DNA of 64,000 nucleotides from Sweltsa coloradensis. Its lineage: Eukaryota; Arthropoda; Insecta; Plecoptera; Chloroperlidae. Each line of letters starts with the position of its first letter. The first letter of the stretch is position 1. The stretch is taken from NCBI GenBank assembly GCA_024449915.1, contig JAMZAV010001717.1, forward strand, positions 1-64,000. Reading direction: 5' to 3'. The notes below the pieces were generated by a model. It was not told where the DNA came from. It was given only the letters and a program-made list of their open reading frames with translations, and made no database searches. This document shows, piece by piece, positions 45,726-58,106 of the stretch. Made by a program: the position numbers and the translations under genes.

Positions 45726-48700
45726 GCGAGGAAGTACCTGCCTAGTTGTCAAGCAAGGATGGATTGGTAACAATAAATATGAATTTTTTGCTTTTGCGGA
45801 AAGACTTTATTTTTTGGGGGAATATATTTGGCTAAAAATAAAAATCTTTAAAATGTATAATTTCTGCTTCCATCCAGTCGAAAATGTCGACCAAAGGAAA
45901 CGTATTTGCACGATTTAAACAAATCTAAAATAATTGAAATCAATTCAGTTGTTCTACTTATAATGGCTGTATGTAAACCATAGTTGACGCCTAGATGACA
46001 TCTTCAGACCTGCCAGGCTGTCATATCTGTGTTCCGGAACGACAACAGGAGTTGTATTAATTGCCTAAACGCTGTAGCAGTCTTCGCGTATCCGTTTAAT
46101 TTCGAATCAAACTCTTAGCCGTGTCGGTCTAATGTTCCCACTAGTTAAAAATAGTGTTTCTTATATTTGAAGCTAATGGGCTCTCTCTGGTAATAGCCTC
46201 AAGACCTGTAACTACTTGACTGGATGGGGTCCTCGCCCTCGCCCTAAGAGAGAGAGAGAGGGGGCGACTATTTCTGACCTCTGTTGTCTCTGATACGAGT
46301 ATGACGCACCCATGACAACACCCTGACGAGACCAGTGGGTGATAGTTACCGGCGCACGTAAATTCCAGTAATTATGAAGTTTGTCCCATTCTATTCCCAT
46401 ACAGCATGTTCACATCTAAGTTCGTGAAATTATCACCAGGCGAGAGAAAACTTCAACTTTTTGGTAATTTACTTAATTTTCTTAATTGGGGAATGCGCAA
46501 AAGGCTTAAAATACCTATCTAAATCAACTACCTCTTGAAACCACTATCCAAGAACATTACCTGAAACAGTCTCTTTAATTGATGACGAACATGCGTTGTA
46601 TTTCACACTTCAATAACCACAACTTTCGTTGATGAATAAGGCTACGTTCAAAGATATTGCCAGGTTATTTGCGTAGCCAACTCGTGCGTCCACACTGTAC
46701 AAAATCTTCCTGGCTACGCGAGTAACCCTCCACAATTATTCGAGTTAGGTTTCGTTGAAGTGTGTCAACTTTTAAGCGTTTCACGCACATAAATTACCTG
46801 CGTTATTACACCTATACCTGTGTAATATGCTAGTAATAGTCCTACACGGGGCTAAGAGGGGCCAACTATTCCAGTCTTCAAGTCTCATCTCTGCTATGAC
46901 GCACGCATGACTACCTCACATCGCTCGCTGCAAGAGACTCGGAAGAAGTAGACGCTAATAAATTACGAGCTTTACGGTTTCCTAGGCCAACTCCCTCGAA
47001 GTTAACTACCACGGCTTTGACTACGAATGAGGGGAAATGCGTTTTTATCGCCACTTCCAATGAAGGTTTTCAAACGTGAGGGGTCTGATTACCATTGCCC
47101 GAGGGCACCAACGTTCTTTCAACCTACCCCCCCCCCCCCCTCACATCTGTAATTAATATAGTGCAGCAATATGTGTTTAGCTGGTTGGGAACACAGGTAG
47201 TAGTGGCTTTAATCACTGTTTTGGATGGCGGAGCCAGGCGCATTATTAATCTGCTCCCATCCTAAGCTCAGTGTAGATGGAAAACAATACGTTCACGATA
47301 TATATCTCTCTACCCTTACATTATGCATGTATGTGGTCCACGTCCCCCTAGGTGTTACTTTTAGAATTAATTATTGATGACTCAAAGTTAATTTTAAAAC
47401 AAATAGCTCTAAGAACGATATGCCTGGGTACAATATTGGTTATAGCCCTACTCAATAGTTTGAGCGTCAGCCTGTGTTTTGAGCTGTTTCATTGGGGTGA
47501 AGACCCAACAATTATGAAATAATTTGCATCTGATGAATAACATCTAACGTACGACAGTGTCTTGTGTGTGTCGGTGGTTCGGGAGCTTTCCATGGCCAAC
47601 GGTCACTTTGTATAAAAATGGCTCCAGATAGAAATCTTGTTTTTATTTCAAACCATGTGGAATTTTGTTACGCCAAGTTTTCTGTAGAACAACAAAACCC
47701 CGATTATTTTTAATGAATGTGCAAGTATTTGGATCGACGTCACATTGGCTAAAATCTAAATTTTAATTAAAAAAATATTTAAATGTGTTTAAAATTTTAT
47801 CAAAATACACGCACTTTCTGAGCAATTAAGGTAGGCCCTACTCTTTTCCTCCAAGCCGACTTTCGGGGAGATTTAGAGCACCTTGTTTCTGAGTGGGTAG
47901 AAAACAGTCAACAATAAACACAGACTTGCTTTAGTTGACAAGATCTTACACGGTGCTGCCTGACATGTGTCTGTACACAGCCTGGTGCTGTAGTTAGTTG
48001 TAGGCCTAACCTACTTATCGGATGTTACCTCACATCTCAGCGAGACGCACAGATATGTGAGCGAGCTGACTCTGGTGGCCATCCAAGCGATTTAGAAAGT
48101 CAGGTGTTTGTTAGGATGTTGTTGTTGTTGACTAATACTTGACCTATGACCCCTGCTTATTGTTCTAAGACGTGTGTGTTGGGCGGGAGGATCGGGGATG
48201 GACCAGGGGCAGCACACAACCTATTGTAAACCTAATAGTGGCCTCAAGTCAAACCCTGTGTTCAAAACCTTCAACATGGTGTGATGGAATCCATCAGACT
48301 GAAAATGTGTTTAAGAACTCATTTATCTATGTCAAAGGTCATCAATTAATATCAATGAAGGTCCATTAGCCAATTTAGAAGACCGTGTGGATTCCGAGGA
48401 CCGTTATAGTATGTACTTTGGGACAAAAGTCGCACCTCTTGTCTTGTCCCAATAATCGGAAAAAGGAATCGCGCCGAGTGCAGCAGATTCTAGGCACTTT
48501 ATGGATGAGGGTCACTAAAAGTAGGATATCTGCCGAAAAAGTTGACAAAATGTGTTAATTTATTTCACTATTGATAGGCCACATCCTCTTCAAGAGAAAC
48601 CCCTTTTTAGCCAGCCTACTTTTTTGTGCAACAATGATACTGGTTATGTTATGTTTTATTTGGCCCCGATTTCGGTCACGAAAGATTCGAAAAGTCTAGT

Positions 48701-50094
48701 TAAAAAAAAGTTGGAGTTTTAATCAAGAATCAATAACTACACACGGAATTTAACAACCAATGTTTTATTTAGGAAAGTTTTGAACAAAAATAGGAATTTG
48801 AAACAAAGAATGCCAACAGTGACAATCCCACTTTCTTACTTGTCATTTTGGTGCAAACCTCAACCCGATTAGACAAACGATGGAGCTTCCAAGTGATCCA
48901 GACTTTACATCTGCGTTCTGCGTCAGATCCTGGTTTGCTCGAGCTCATCCAACAGTACATTGGTTTTGACGTGCGAGAGTTTTTGTTATACAGTTCCACA
49001 TTCAGTAATTTTATTTATAGTTGGCCGTCTCAAGAAAGCGCCTCGACGTCTCGTTGGTTCCATTAACACCATTTGATAGTAACTGTTTTGTCACAGTGGT
49101 CGGACAATCGTCCGCTTGGGAGACCCGAGAAGTTGCGTAGTGTAGAGAGGGACCAGGGAATTAGTTGTCTGTGCTAGGCCTAGCAGCATCGAGGGGTGAA
49201 TGAATGGTGGCCGCTTTTTTTCGGGCCCTCTGGTTGCAAACTTGCTTCGTAACAACTTTATAACGCGTCTTCAGGTGTTGATGGTCAAGTTTAGTCCTGG
49301 AGTGGGAAATTGCGTTTTGTTTTATAGTTGGTGCAAGTAAAAAAAAATATTTATTTGGCTTCATCCCACCAGCTCAAGCAGTTCTCTTTTTACCTCCCTC
49401 ACTCTTCCTAATCTACTTCTTTCTAACGCTCTCCGGCCACTTCTCATTTGGTCTACCAGGTCTTCTTCTCATCTCTTCTTTTCAAATTCTGCTCTTGTTG
49501 GTAAAAATGATTAAAATGATTAGTTGATAGTTCTGGTTGAATTGTGCATTAGAAATATTGTGCGTGCAGCTGGTACCACGTGATGTTTGCAAAGATGTCA
49601 TGGAAATAGTGATGGCCAGGGATCAAATTATTTTGGGTTTGGTTTTTAAGTCTTATTTTATCTCTCTTGAAAGGGGATGGGGGTATTTATTTATTTCTTT
49701 CTCTTCAACAACAATAGCACTGCTTTACGAGAATATATTCTACAATGCAGTTTTCTATTTATCAGATGCATGCGGAATGTGCAGATAAATGTGTTTACTA
49801 AATGCTAAATCTCGCGTAACAGACTAGTTTTCCTTCACGCTCTGTATACACCTGGCCTGCACAGACAGACAGACAGCACCGAGGTGTCAACCCCGTCTTC
49901 TGTGGTGCTTCTAAGCCTGGCTGTAATGCGCTAGACTCGTAGGCTGGGGCTTCACACGTAGGATGGCCGGCCGAGCTAAGGCTAAACGTAATTAGTGCTA
50001 AGAGATGGATCAATCAATGTCAGCGCTGATGGGGTAGGACGAGTGAGAGTGCAAGGATGGTTACTCGGAGGAACCATCCATTATCTCCAGCCTC
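45726..50094. other. Intergenic, nothing recognised
   Basis: Over 4 kb with only a GA tract near 46248, a poly-C tract near 47125 and a short GACA run at 49861. Short frames have no domain signature. Confidence 0.35.
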
Positions 50095-50164
50095 TCTCTC
50101 TGTCTTGTATCTGTTTTGTGCATGTGTCTGTATGTATGTCTGTCTATCGCTGTATTCTGTAGGA

Positions 50165-51050
50165 TACCTCCCTCAAGGCCCGTTTTCGTAAGGCCCGATA
50201 CCTTTTTTTCCCCTTAAAGCCCACTTTTCTACCTGTGGATAAAGACCATGTTACACAAGGGTGTATTCCCTTAAGGCCCGTTCCCTTAAGGCCCGATCCC
50301 TTAAGACCAGCTCCCTTAAGGCCCGTTCCCGCAAGGCCCGCAACCGTTTCCCTCCCTAAGGATTAGTGGTTAGCCTCCCTATTATTATTTAATTGCAATT
50401 TAATCGCATTTTAATTAGATTTACATAGGTGTAATCAAACTGCAGTTGTAGGTAAACAAATAAAGTGACATAAATCTAGTAAATGCACAACTATTGCCGA
50501 TGTACCAGGTAACATCATATTTTACTATCATGAAAAGTCTACCATTAACAATTACAATAGCATCAATTTAATTTTGGCTTAAATTTATTGCATTAATAAA
50601 TATATCATAAACGTAGGTAATGCACTATCAACGGAGCACACCACAATTTACATGTCTATATTTATGTGGTGTGTCTGTATCTTAAACGTATTCGTATTGC
50701 TAACTTGGTTCCAATTATTTATGAAAATTAGTGATTAATTTTTAATTATTCATAAATCAACGACATATGGGGTAAGTATATTTCACTGGTGTAATTTTTT
50801 GTGCACTGATGTTGTTTGAGGTATGCTTATTACCCAAATACCCCAAAAAACGGGAACGGGCCTTACGGGAACGGGCTTTAAGGGAACGGGTCTTACGGGA
50901 AACAGGCCTTACGGGAACGGGCTTTAAGCGAACGGGCCTTAAGGGAATACACCCTTGTGTAACATGGTCTTTATCAACAGGTAGAAAAGTGGGTTTTAAG
51001 GGGAAAAGAAGGTATCGGGCCTTACGGGAACGGGCCTTGAGGGAAGCCAC
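50165..51050. mobile_element. Foldback element with arms of CCCTTAAGGCCCGTT subrepeats
   Basis: The left arm (about 50165-50345) contains TCCCTTAAGGCCCG units. The right arm (about 50850-51050) is its inverted, slightly mutated copy, including the shared non-repetitive block TTACACAAGGGTGTATTCCC. The loop is about 500 AT-rich bases. Both flanks are TCTG/TCTA microsatellite, so it appears to have inserted into one. Confidence 0.75.
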
Positions 51051-51059
51051 CATTCTGGA

Positions 51060-51245
51060 TGTCTATGTCTATCTTTGCATCTGTCTGTCTATGTCTGTAT
51101 TCTGTATGTCTATCTTTGCATCTGTCTTGTCTGTCTGTCTATTTCTGTATTCTGTATGTCTATCTTTGCATCTGTCTGTCTCTCTGTCTGTCTGCATGTC
51201 TGTCTGTTTGTATTCTGTATATCTTTGCATCTCTCTGTCTGTCTT
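51060..51245 (+). repeat. TCTG/TCTA-based microsatellite
   Basis: Imperfect repeats of CTATCTTTGCATCTGTCTG and TATTCTGTATGT, right flank of the foldback element. The matching left flank is at about 50095-50160. Confidence 0.85.
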
Positions 51246-51340
51246 CATTCACGAAAAGTATAGCTATCACAAATAGAAAAAATTGTGCAATGTTGGCTTT
51301 ATTTTTAACCTAGTTCTTGTGATCTTGTGACGTATTGTTC

Positions 51341-51390
51341 ATCCCCTTTCCTTTCCTTTCCCTGGCTGTGTCTGGTTCTGCCCAGCATGG
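51341..51390 (+). repeat. Fragment of the 837/22858 repeat
   Basis: CCCCTTTCC, CCCTGGCTGTGTCTGGTTCT and GCCCAGCATGG match the middle of the two larger copies. Confidence 0.5.
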
Positions 51391-52394
51391 GTCTGTCCTC
51401 GCTCTGTTTGTAACCTCCTCGTGAAACATCTAAGCCTACGCGTCCATGCACCGTACACTACACAGTACACCTTGTTGTTATCGGGGCCCAGTGCGGCGCG
51501 GTCTATGCAAATCTCATTCACTGAGGCGAGCGTCCGACCGTGTCTAGCTAGCCTAGCATGCTCGGAGGACTTTCATTCACTATAATACTACTGCCTTACC
51601 TACCTTACCTTACCTCCTCAATAACATAACGGAACAAACATAACTCTAAAGGGGAATGTTTTACGAATCATATTTATGTGTTTAATACATCTTACTAGTT
51701 AGCAAATTGCATATCAGTAGGGCTAACGCATTTTTTCTTTACAATTTTCTATACAATTATTATAAATTTAAGATTTATGTTTTTTATTCACCGTAGAATT
51801 GCTGCGAAACAAAGCAATTTACGCGATTTCCTATGGTCTTAATTAGTACATTTAAATAAATCACCAAAGTTTTATAGCATGATGGTGATGAAGAATGATG
51901 AAATCGTATTGTATTTGTTAATTTTACATTTAAGCAATGACGCTATTTATATTAATAATAGGACCTATTAATTTAATATAGGCCTTTAACTTAAACTTAA
52001 ATACTTTCTAAATTGAATTATGTATTAATGTTTTACATTTTGTAAATGTTCTAATACTATGATGTATGGATAAGCTATGCATGCATGTTGTATCCACCTC
52101 GACTGTCCAGGTTACTCGAAAGCGTGTATACTTCAGCTTGAAAGTAGTTTTGATATCCTTCAGGGAAGTTATTTGTGGATTAGTTTGGCAAACATCTTCA
52201 CAGCTCGACGCTGCTGAAGATTTATAGTCGTGGTTTGAGGGCCTTGAGAACACGACGTGTGCGATACCTCGTTCTAATCTCAGACTAGACTTGTTGGCTG
52301 TCGTGATTGTGACCAAGTGTCTCTATCGAAACTGAATTTATTTACATCCCCTGCTAAATTTGATTTACTTTTCTATTTTGTTGTCATTTTACCG

Positions 52395-52454
52395 ACCGAT
52401 TTGGTTAGTCGGGAAACACCCCCTACCGATTTGGTTAGTCGGGAAACACCCCCT
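52395..52454 (+). repeat. Two perfect copies of a 30-bp unit
   Basis: ACCGATTTGGTTAGTCGGGA plus AACACCCCCT, twice, head to tail. Confidence 0.9.
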
Positions 52455-52469
52455 AACAGGAATTGATTA

Positions 52470-52560
52470 TATTTAATACAATCCAGAACCCAGGAGATCC
52501 GGGTTCTATCCCCTGTCGAGTTGGATTTGAATTTCTGGATTTTTTTAATATTGTCATATT
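52470..52560. mobile_element. Short copy of the B-box inverted-repeat element
   Basis: ATTTAATACAATCCAGAA on the left, and TTTCTGGATT then TTTAAT on the right, are complementary. The core keeps CCGGGTTCTATCCCC. It sits just after the 30-bp duplication at 52395. Confidence 0.55.
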
Positions 52561-53211
52561 TAGGTTCAAATTGTAACGAGAGATTTAGATTTAGAGCCTT
52601 CGTGTATTGTAGCATATTATTTTTACTTTTAAACATTTTGTAAGTATATCTCGGGTTATTTGTTATCATTATCCATCAAATAAACAATCAAAAGATCGTA
52701 TAAGTCCACGACCTGCGTATTTCTTTCAGAGTTGGGTTTCCAAGTAAAACACAGCTTTTGCTCGTCGTACAACACTAAAAGACAACGGAATCCTCCGTTA
52801 CATTAGATCGTACACACCGTTCCGTAGCCACCCACTTAGGATTATTAAACTGTTGATTGTTTCACGTGAGCCCGACGCTTTAATTAAATTAAATTGATGT
52901 TGGCCATGCTAGTTCTACTTTGTGGGGCTATAGTGCGTGTGCTTTGCCCTCGAGCAACTATTGTGGTTTAATTTAACAATAACTTGTAATATGCATAGTT
53001 TCTTGTCCAGGGTTATAGGTGTAACCTTCTGTGTAGGCTAATCTACTACTGAAACTTAAATAGCATTCGTAGTGATAGTGAATTTTCTTCTCTAAGACCA
53101 TAGCTTGATCAGTAGGAGTAATTATTGCAACAAGCATTAGTACGGGAGTACCTAAAATAGAGATGCGAAGCTTTGGTAAAGATGTGTAAGAGAATCAAAT
53201 TTCTCCAGTTT

Positions 53212-53228
53212 TGGTGTAGGTGCCGGGT
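53212..53228 (+). repeat. tRNA-Ala(CCA) 3'-end complement motif, one mismatch
   Basis: Reads TGGTGTAGGTGCCGGGT and continues CGAAC. Only position 6 differs from the consensus. Confidence 0.7.
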
Positions 53229-53782
53229 CGAACTATTGGTCGCTTGTTGGTGATAACAGCCCCGCTCCCCTGACCACTAGATGTCACACACACATTATTT
53301 ATCCTTGTTGAATGACAAGGGCAACAACGAAAGATCATGTTCGGTCTTTATCGTGAAACGTGTCGCACGTACAGACGAACACGGAAGTGATGCATATATC
53401 AGGGAGCTTCGAACCATAATCCCTTATTTGGTGGACGATTTTATTTATGTAAACATTGGGTAATTTATCAATTTTGTTTTGGTTGTTTTGGCTCATGGTA
53501 TTTATCGATTTCAATTGTGGTCGTTGTTATTTCCGTTAATTTTTTCGCATCTCAGTTTCTTTCGAAATTATAGGCTAACCATATTCACAATCAGTTGCAA
53601 TTAATAATACACAAATATAATGAAATTAACGAATTAAGTTTAGCAATTAAAGTAAAATTCGATCACATTGCGCAAATTTCTGTAATGAGCAAATTACATG
53701 TGATAAAAGCATGATTATTTACTGCCAGTATCTTGAAGCTGCACGTTGCTTGTGCTCTCACCTTTCTCTACTCTAAACCAGG

Positions 53783-53811
53783 CGGACAGACAGACAGACA
53801 GACAGACAGAC
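53783..53811 (+). repeat. (GACA)n microsatellite
   Basis: About seven GACA units. A shorter one (CAGACAGACAGACAGC) is at 49861. Confidence 0.9.
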
Positions 53812-54798
53812 CGACATCACATATAGGTCCCACATACTATGCAGACGGTCTTCCGTGAAGGCCCAACAGGTGTGAGCTTTATTGCAGAGTATTGATTCTC
53901 AAGACGTAGTTTTCTCGTAACGAGCCTGTCTGTCTACGTCGCTTTCCAAGAACCTGGTTCGCAGTTTGCTGATAGTAAATTATAGAGCTGTTAAACAATT
54001 GTGTTTTCTTAAAGTGACGCGTTGTGTGTTATGCCATTCCATGGGAAACTAACGTAGCGCAATGAATTATAGCGAAGTAATAATAACATAGCTGGAACAG
54101 GAAATATTAGAGGTCCCATCCAGGTGGCTGTCTGCAATGTCAACAATTTCTCAGTATATCGTTGTTGCACACTCATTATCATGGCGATTTTCTTCGCTTC
54201 CATATACTATATTTTAAATTTTAAAACTGCTGGTAGGGCACCAAACAGTTTGTTGGTAGTAATTACTAAAGCTTGAGTATAGGAGATTTTTATTTAAAAT
54301 GTTAATATGTTCTCTGAATGCGATTGTGTAAAGAACATTCCTTAGTTTCAAAAATAATTTTAGAAAATTGGAGGTCAAAAGGTGGTTCAGAAGTATGCGG
54401 AAATTCGCTGTATTTATAGCGATCGAGTGTGTTTAATGGACTTTCAACATTGTTAGAGAAGTGGCCCGAGCTCGGCCACCCGTCTTGGAGTTCCAAACTC
54501 TCGGATTGAGAGTCTCGCTCGCGCTTCATAGAGCAGCACTGTTACTTCTTGTTCATTCCAATGCACCAAGCTCACACCTTGCGCTATAAGACACAATCAC
54601 TACCATCCAATCCACTTCTTCTTTTCGGTTACACTTTCATCTTTCTCGGAGGCAAATTTTTTGCCAATCTTAAAGTAAATTTGTATAACTCGTTCTTTGA
54701 ATATTGGACAAGGAGAATATTTTCTCGTGTGTAAACTCGTGGAATGAAGTTAGGCTTTCGCCTGAGTTATTGGGTCACGCTACCGAACAGTCCTCGCA

Positions 54799-54864
54799 TC
54801 TGTCTGTATGTCTATATGTCTCTCTGTCTGTCTGTCTGTCTGTTGTCTGTCCTGTCTGTCCTCC

Positions 54865-54918
<54 letters not shown>

Positions 54919-54953
54919 GTCTGTTTGTCTGTCTGCCTGCCTGCCTGCCTGCC

Positions 54954-54997
<44 letters not shown>
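54799..54997 (+). repeat. (TCTG)n microsatellite
   Basis: About 200 bases of TCTG with scattered TCTA, CCTG and CCTC variants, giving Cys/Leu/Ser/Val frames on one strand and Asp/Arg/Gln/Thr on the other. Not coding. Confidence 0.95.
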
Positions 54998-55486
54998 ATG
55001 GAACGAGACCAGCTGAACGCCAGCTATGGAAGCTATTACACTGGGCTAGGTGTTCACAGTTCAATGGCGCTAATTACCTTTATGAGCCCAGGTGTTGAGT
55101 GTTGTGCGAGCCAAACATTGAATAGTCACTAATCAACGATATAGAGAGAAGACAATGGAATTACCTTGCGACTTTTGTCTGACTGACCCAAATAACAGTT
55201 TGGTTTAAACATTGGTACAGTTGATCTCCCAACTAGGTCTTGTTCGTTCGATGAATTTAAAAAAAATGTATTGTGTATGAAAACACGTGCCGAACTTGCA
55301 CTATTTTCCCAGCGAATGTAAAATAATGGGCTTTGAAATTGATCTATTTTGGGTGTGATTCGCTTGTTTATTAAAATCGCAATGTAATTTCAAACTGAAA
55401 TACTTGTAGTCGAATCAAGAAGGTCTCGACCAACCAATATATTATAAACCAGGAGTATATTAGTAGCTTTGATGTAAACCATCCCC

Positions 55487-55700
55487 TGCAGAGCGCTCAC
55501 CTCGCACAGTGAGAGAACAATGTCCCGATCTCTTTGTAGAGGGTTGTAAACGTCGATCATCTCAACACACTAGGATTGTAAATGTCATCCTTCTCAGTGA
55601 AACAGCCGAGCAGTGAGTAGGGTGCGAGGTGAGCGCTCTGCAGAGGATATGATTGATATTTATGGCTTGAACTAAAGTAGGGACTTTCTTTGAGTCTACA
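55487..55700 (+). repeat. Dispersed repeat with inverted GCAGAGCGCTCACCTCGCA arms
   Basis: Shares the ordered blocks listed for 20615-20780. In addition, CTGCAGAGCGCTCACCTCGC at 55489 is perfectly inverted at 55625-55645, so this copy can form a hairpin around the shared segment. Confidence 0.6.
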
Positions 55701-57379
55701 TATTAGCAGTGGCTTCTTGATTTGACGTGGACCTTATAGATTACCAGGACCCGGATCAAGGGAGTTAATTTTAGGACTAAGCCGTACTTAAAACTCACAT
55801 TTCGGTATTCACAACAAAGAGTTACCCGTTTTTTTATTGCGTAAATCGTAAAATCAAAACCGTTTTTGGTTAGCTCTTTTTAGTAGCACTGGGCCCAGGG
55901 TATGGGTGCAGTGCCTGACGGCGACAATGCATCTTGCATCTTGCCATCTTCAGTTTCCCAACTAATGCACACTGCAAGTGTAATCCTAGAATCACTCTTC
56001 TTTGTCGTGGTTTCTTCCAACCTTGACCCGCTATCTACGTTACACAAGTGTCGTGTGAACACTAAGTCTTGATTGTGCAACGAGTCGACTCTAAACTACG
56101 TACAAAGCTGCATCGTCAATCTCAATACATTAACATAATCTAGCCGAGAGTAGAGTGTGAACAATGGGTCAATCACAGCTCCGACCTACATGAGATCGAC
56201 ATGTGTTAGTCGGGGTTTTAGTCGCGGGCCTCGTACGTCAGTACTCTACACTTGATATCCGTGTGTTTTTATCGAACCAGACGAGGCCTGACATGGTAAC
56301 TGCGTCTCACAGCTTGCATGAAGCTCTTGCTCTCAGAAGAGGTACTAATGTGACGTCTAGTGGTGCCCGTACTGGTACGTAGTCTCGATTCGAAGTTTGT
56401 GTGAATCTTGCTGCTCAGCTTATCGAAGATTGTGTATCAAAACTTGGCTTGTTTCACCCTGTTCGCATGTGTGTTCGCTATGTGTCGTGTCTTCACACTG
56501 ATTCATAAGAGGAGGCGAATTTAAGGGTGCAAAGGACATAACTATGAACTTCTGGTGAAATGACGGTGGTAAAGGACTGCGGAAGAGAGGTGGTGTAAAA
56601 TCCCCGAAATTTTGAAATTTTTGTTAACTTGCACAATTTAACCGGCTACATATTTTTAAAGAAATTTTCCTACTGTTTTTCAACCTTGTAATCAACTTGA
56701 AAGCGCGGTGAAATGGTAATTTCACAAATTGGTTCTCATGTTTTAGGATTTTCTGTTTTGACGGCTTTCTGGGCTTTTTTCTCGTAATGATTTTTAAAGG
56801 CTATTTCTTTGCTATCCAGTGTAGATACCAATCGTACGGTTCTTCCACATTTGATAATGATATTCGTAAGCGTTCAAATGCGATCATCTAGATTCTAGAA
56901 CCTGAGCGTGTGCACATTTCCCCGCTATCTCAACCTTAGCGACTGCTCATAAGATGTTGCAAACTGAGTTGATTTCTGTTTGTCGATACTTCGCGGAAGT
57001 ACTTGTTGGTTCTCTAGGCTGGTTCACGCGCAATGTTGACAGTGTCCAGGAATCCGACACCAGATGGGCGTGATGTGGTGACTTCGAGGCCACATCGGAT
57101 ACGGGCCGAGGTTTCACCAGCGAATTCTGCGACGTAAAAACTAGTGTTTGTTTTAGTTGGGTGCTATTAGTTTTGTTAGGTTCTTTGCTCAGAAGAAATG
57201 GTTGGTAGAGACATTCGCGAGAGTGACAAAAACACTCGTTCTTGGAAGAGCACATGTATAAATACAGGCGATTATTTAGACCTATTTGAAGCACGGAATG
57301 AAACTTGAGTATAGTTTGACATCTGGGAGTGCTAGGACCATAGCAGAGGGGATAAAAATACGTGGGATGGATAATTCTG
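55701..57379. other. Intergenic, one long frame of doubtful meaning
   Basis: A 184-codon minus-strand frame (57501-56947) is long for this base composition but shows no domain, signal peptide or conserved pattern. It extends into the GACAACTT repeat cluster. Confidence 0.3.
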
Positions 57380-57610
57380 TGGGCGATCGGCAGTGACAAC
57401 TTTGTGGATATAATGAATAACTCATTGAAAAACTTGTCGATTCGACAGCGACAACTTTGTATTCTCATTAAAAAACTTGTCGATCGACAGTGACTACTCA
57501 CTAAATATCCCTAGGTCTGGGCTAACATTTGCTTCAGTGACACGGAAAAATGTGCGAGCTGCGCATGAATAATAAACTAAGTTGTCACTTCTATCGACAA
57601 GTTTTTGTTT
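57380..57610. repeat. Cluster of GACAACTT/AACTTGTCGA repeats, both orientations
   Basis: CAGTGACAACTTTGT, CAGCGACAACTTTGT and two AAAAACTTGTCGATCGACAG-like blocks lie on one strand, then AAGTTGTCAC and TCGACAAGTTTTT in inverse. A related GTCGACAGTGACAACTTGT is at 27351. Confidence 0.55.
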
Positions 57611-57806
57611 CACTTAGTAAATATGACTTGAAGTCTGATATTTTCAAATGGATGAGTAGAAATGGGAATTACAATTGAGAAGTGTGTAAAATAGACTAGG
57701 AAGCTTCGCAAACGCTTTTTTTAGTCGCGTTGATGGATGAGCTTTTTAATTATATAATTTCAAATAATAATAAAAACATATTAACACGGCCCATACAAAG
57801 AAATCA

Positions 57807-58106
57807 TTAGGTCTGTTGGATCTTTGCAATGTCGTAATATAAGCTAAGCGCTAGACACACAGTATGGTCGTGAGGAGCGTGGATGTTGGAGCCATCATGA
57901 TCAGGGAAAAACCAACCGCCATCTAAATGCATCGTACCTTTAAATTTAGCAGCCTTTGTGTTAACAAGCGGTGTAAAACCAAAACCACAAGATGGCGATT
58001 TCTCGGTATTATTGAAGAAAAACAGTTTTTCTTCCGCAAATCTCTCAGTTACTCCAATTTCCGAATAAAGCAATTCAAGTTGGTGGACTATCATACTATT
58101 GTTTAT
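57807..58106 (-). CDS. Candidate terminal exon of an unidentified gene
   Basis: An open frame of 99 codons plus TAA follows a plausible acceptor (CTAATGCAG at 58115-58107, with a TACTAA-like branch sequence just upstream). The frame is open further upstream through the acceptor, so this would be a phase-0 internal-to-terminal exon. The peptide has balanced, protein-like composition: a hydrophilic N-terminal part with sequons NNS and NNT, two Cys, then a compact segment with GGWFFPDHDG and a His-rich HAPHDH stretch, and a hydrophobic end LALSLYYDIA. I do not recognise the family. An ATTAAA on the minus strand at 57750-57745 could serve for polyadenylation. No partner exon was found upstream in this window. 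A 40-base piece of the same sequence lies inverted at 58493-58535. It could be part of a gene extending beyond what I can join, or a fortuitous frame. Confidence 0.35.
   Translation of the reverse strand: MNNSMIVHQLELLYSEIGVTERFAEEKLFFFNNTEKSPSCGFGFTPLVNTKAAKFKGTMHLDGGWFFPDHDGSNIHAPHDHTVCLALSLYYDIAKIQQT

Larger units (their letters stand above)
52561..54798. other. Intergenic, nothing coding recognised
   Basis: Holds the variant 17-mer at 53212 and the GACA tract at 53783. Confidence 0.35.

Noticed and set aside
50809..51276. 155-codon plus-strand frame
   Set aside because: Runs through the foldback arm and the microsatellite; repetitive throughout.
54704..55132. Cys/Leu/Ser/Val-rich frames that look like a cysteine-rich protein
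   Set aside because: Translation of the TCTG microsatellite.
56947..57501. 184-codon minus-strand frame
   Set aside because: No domain, signal or repeat-free homology cue; overlaps the GACAACTT repeats. Length alone is not enough.
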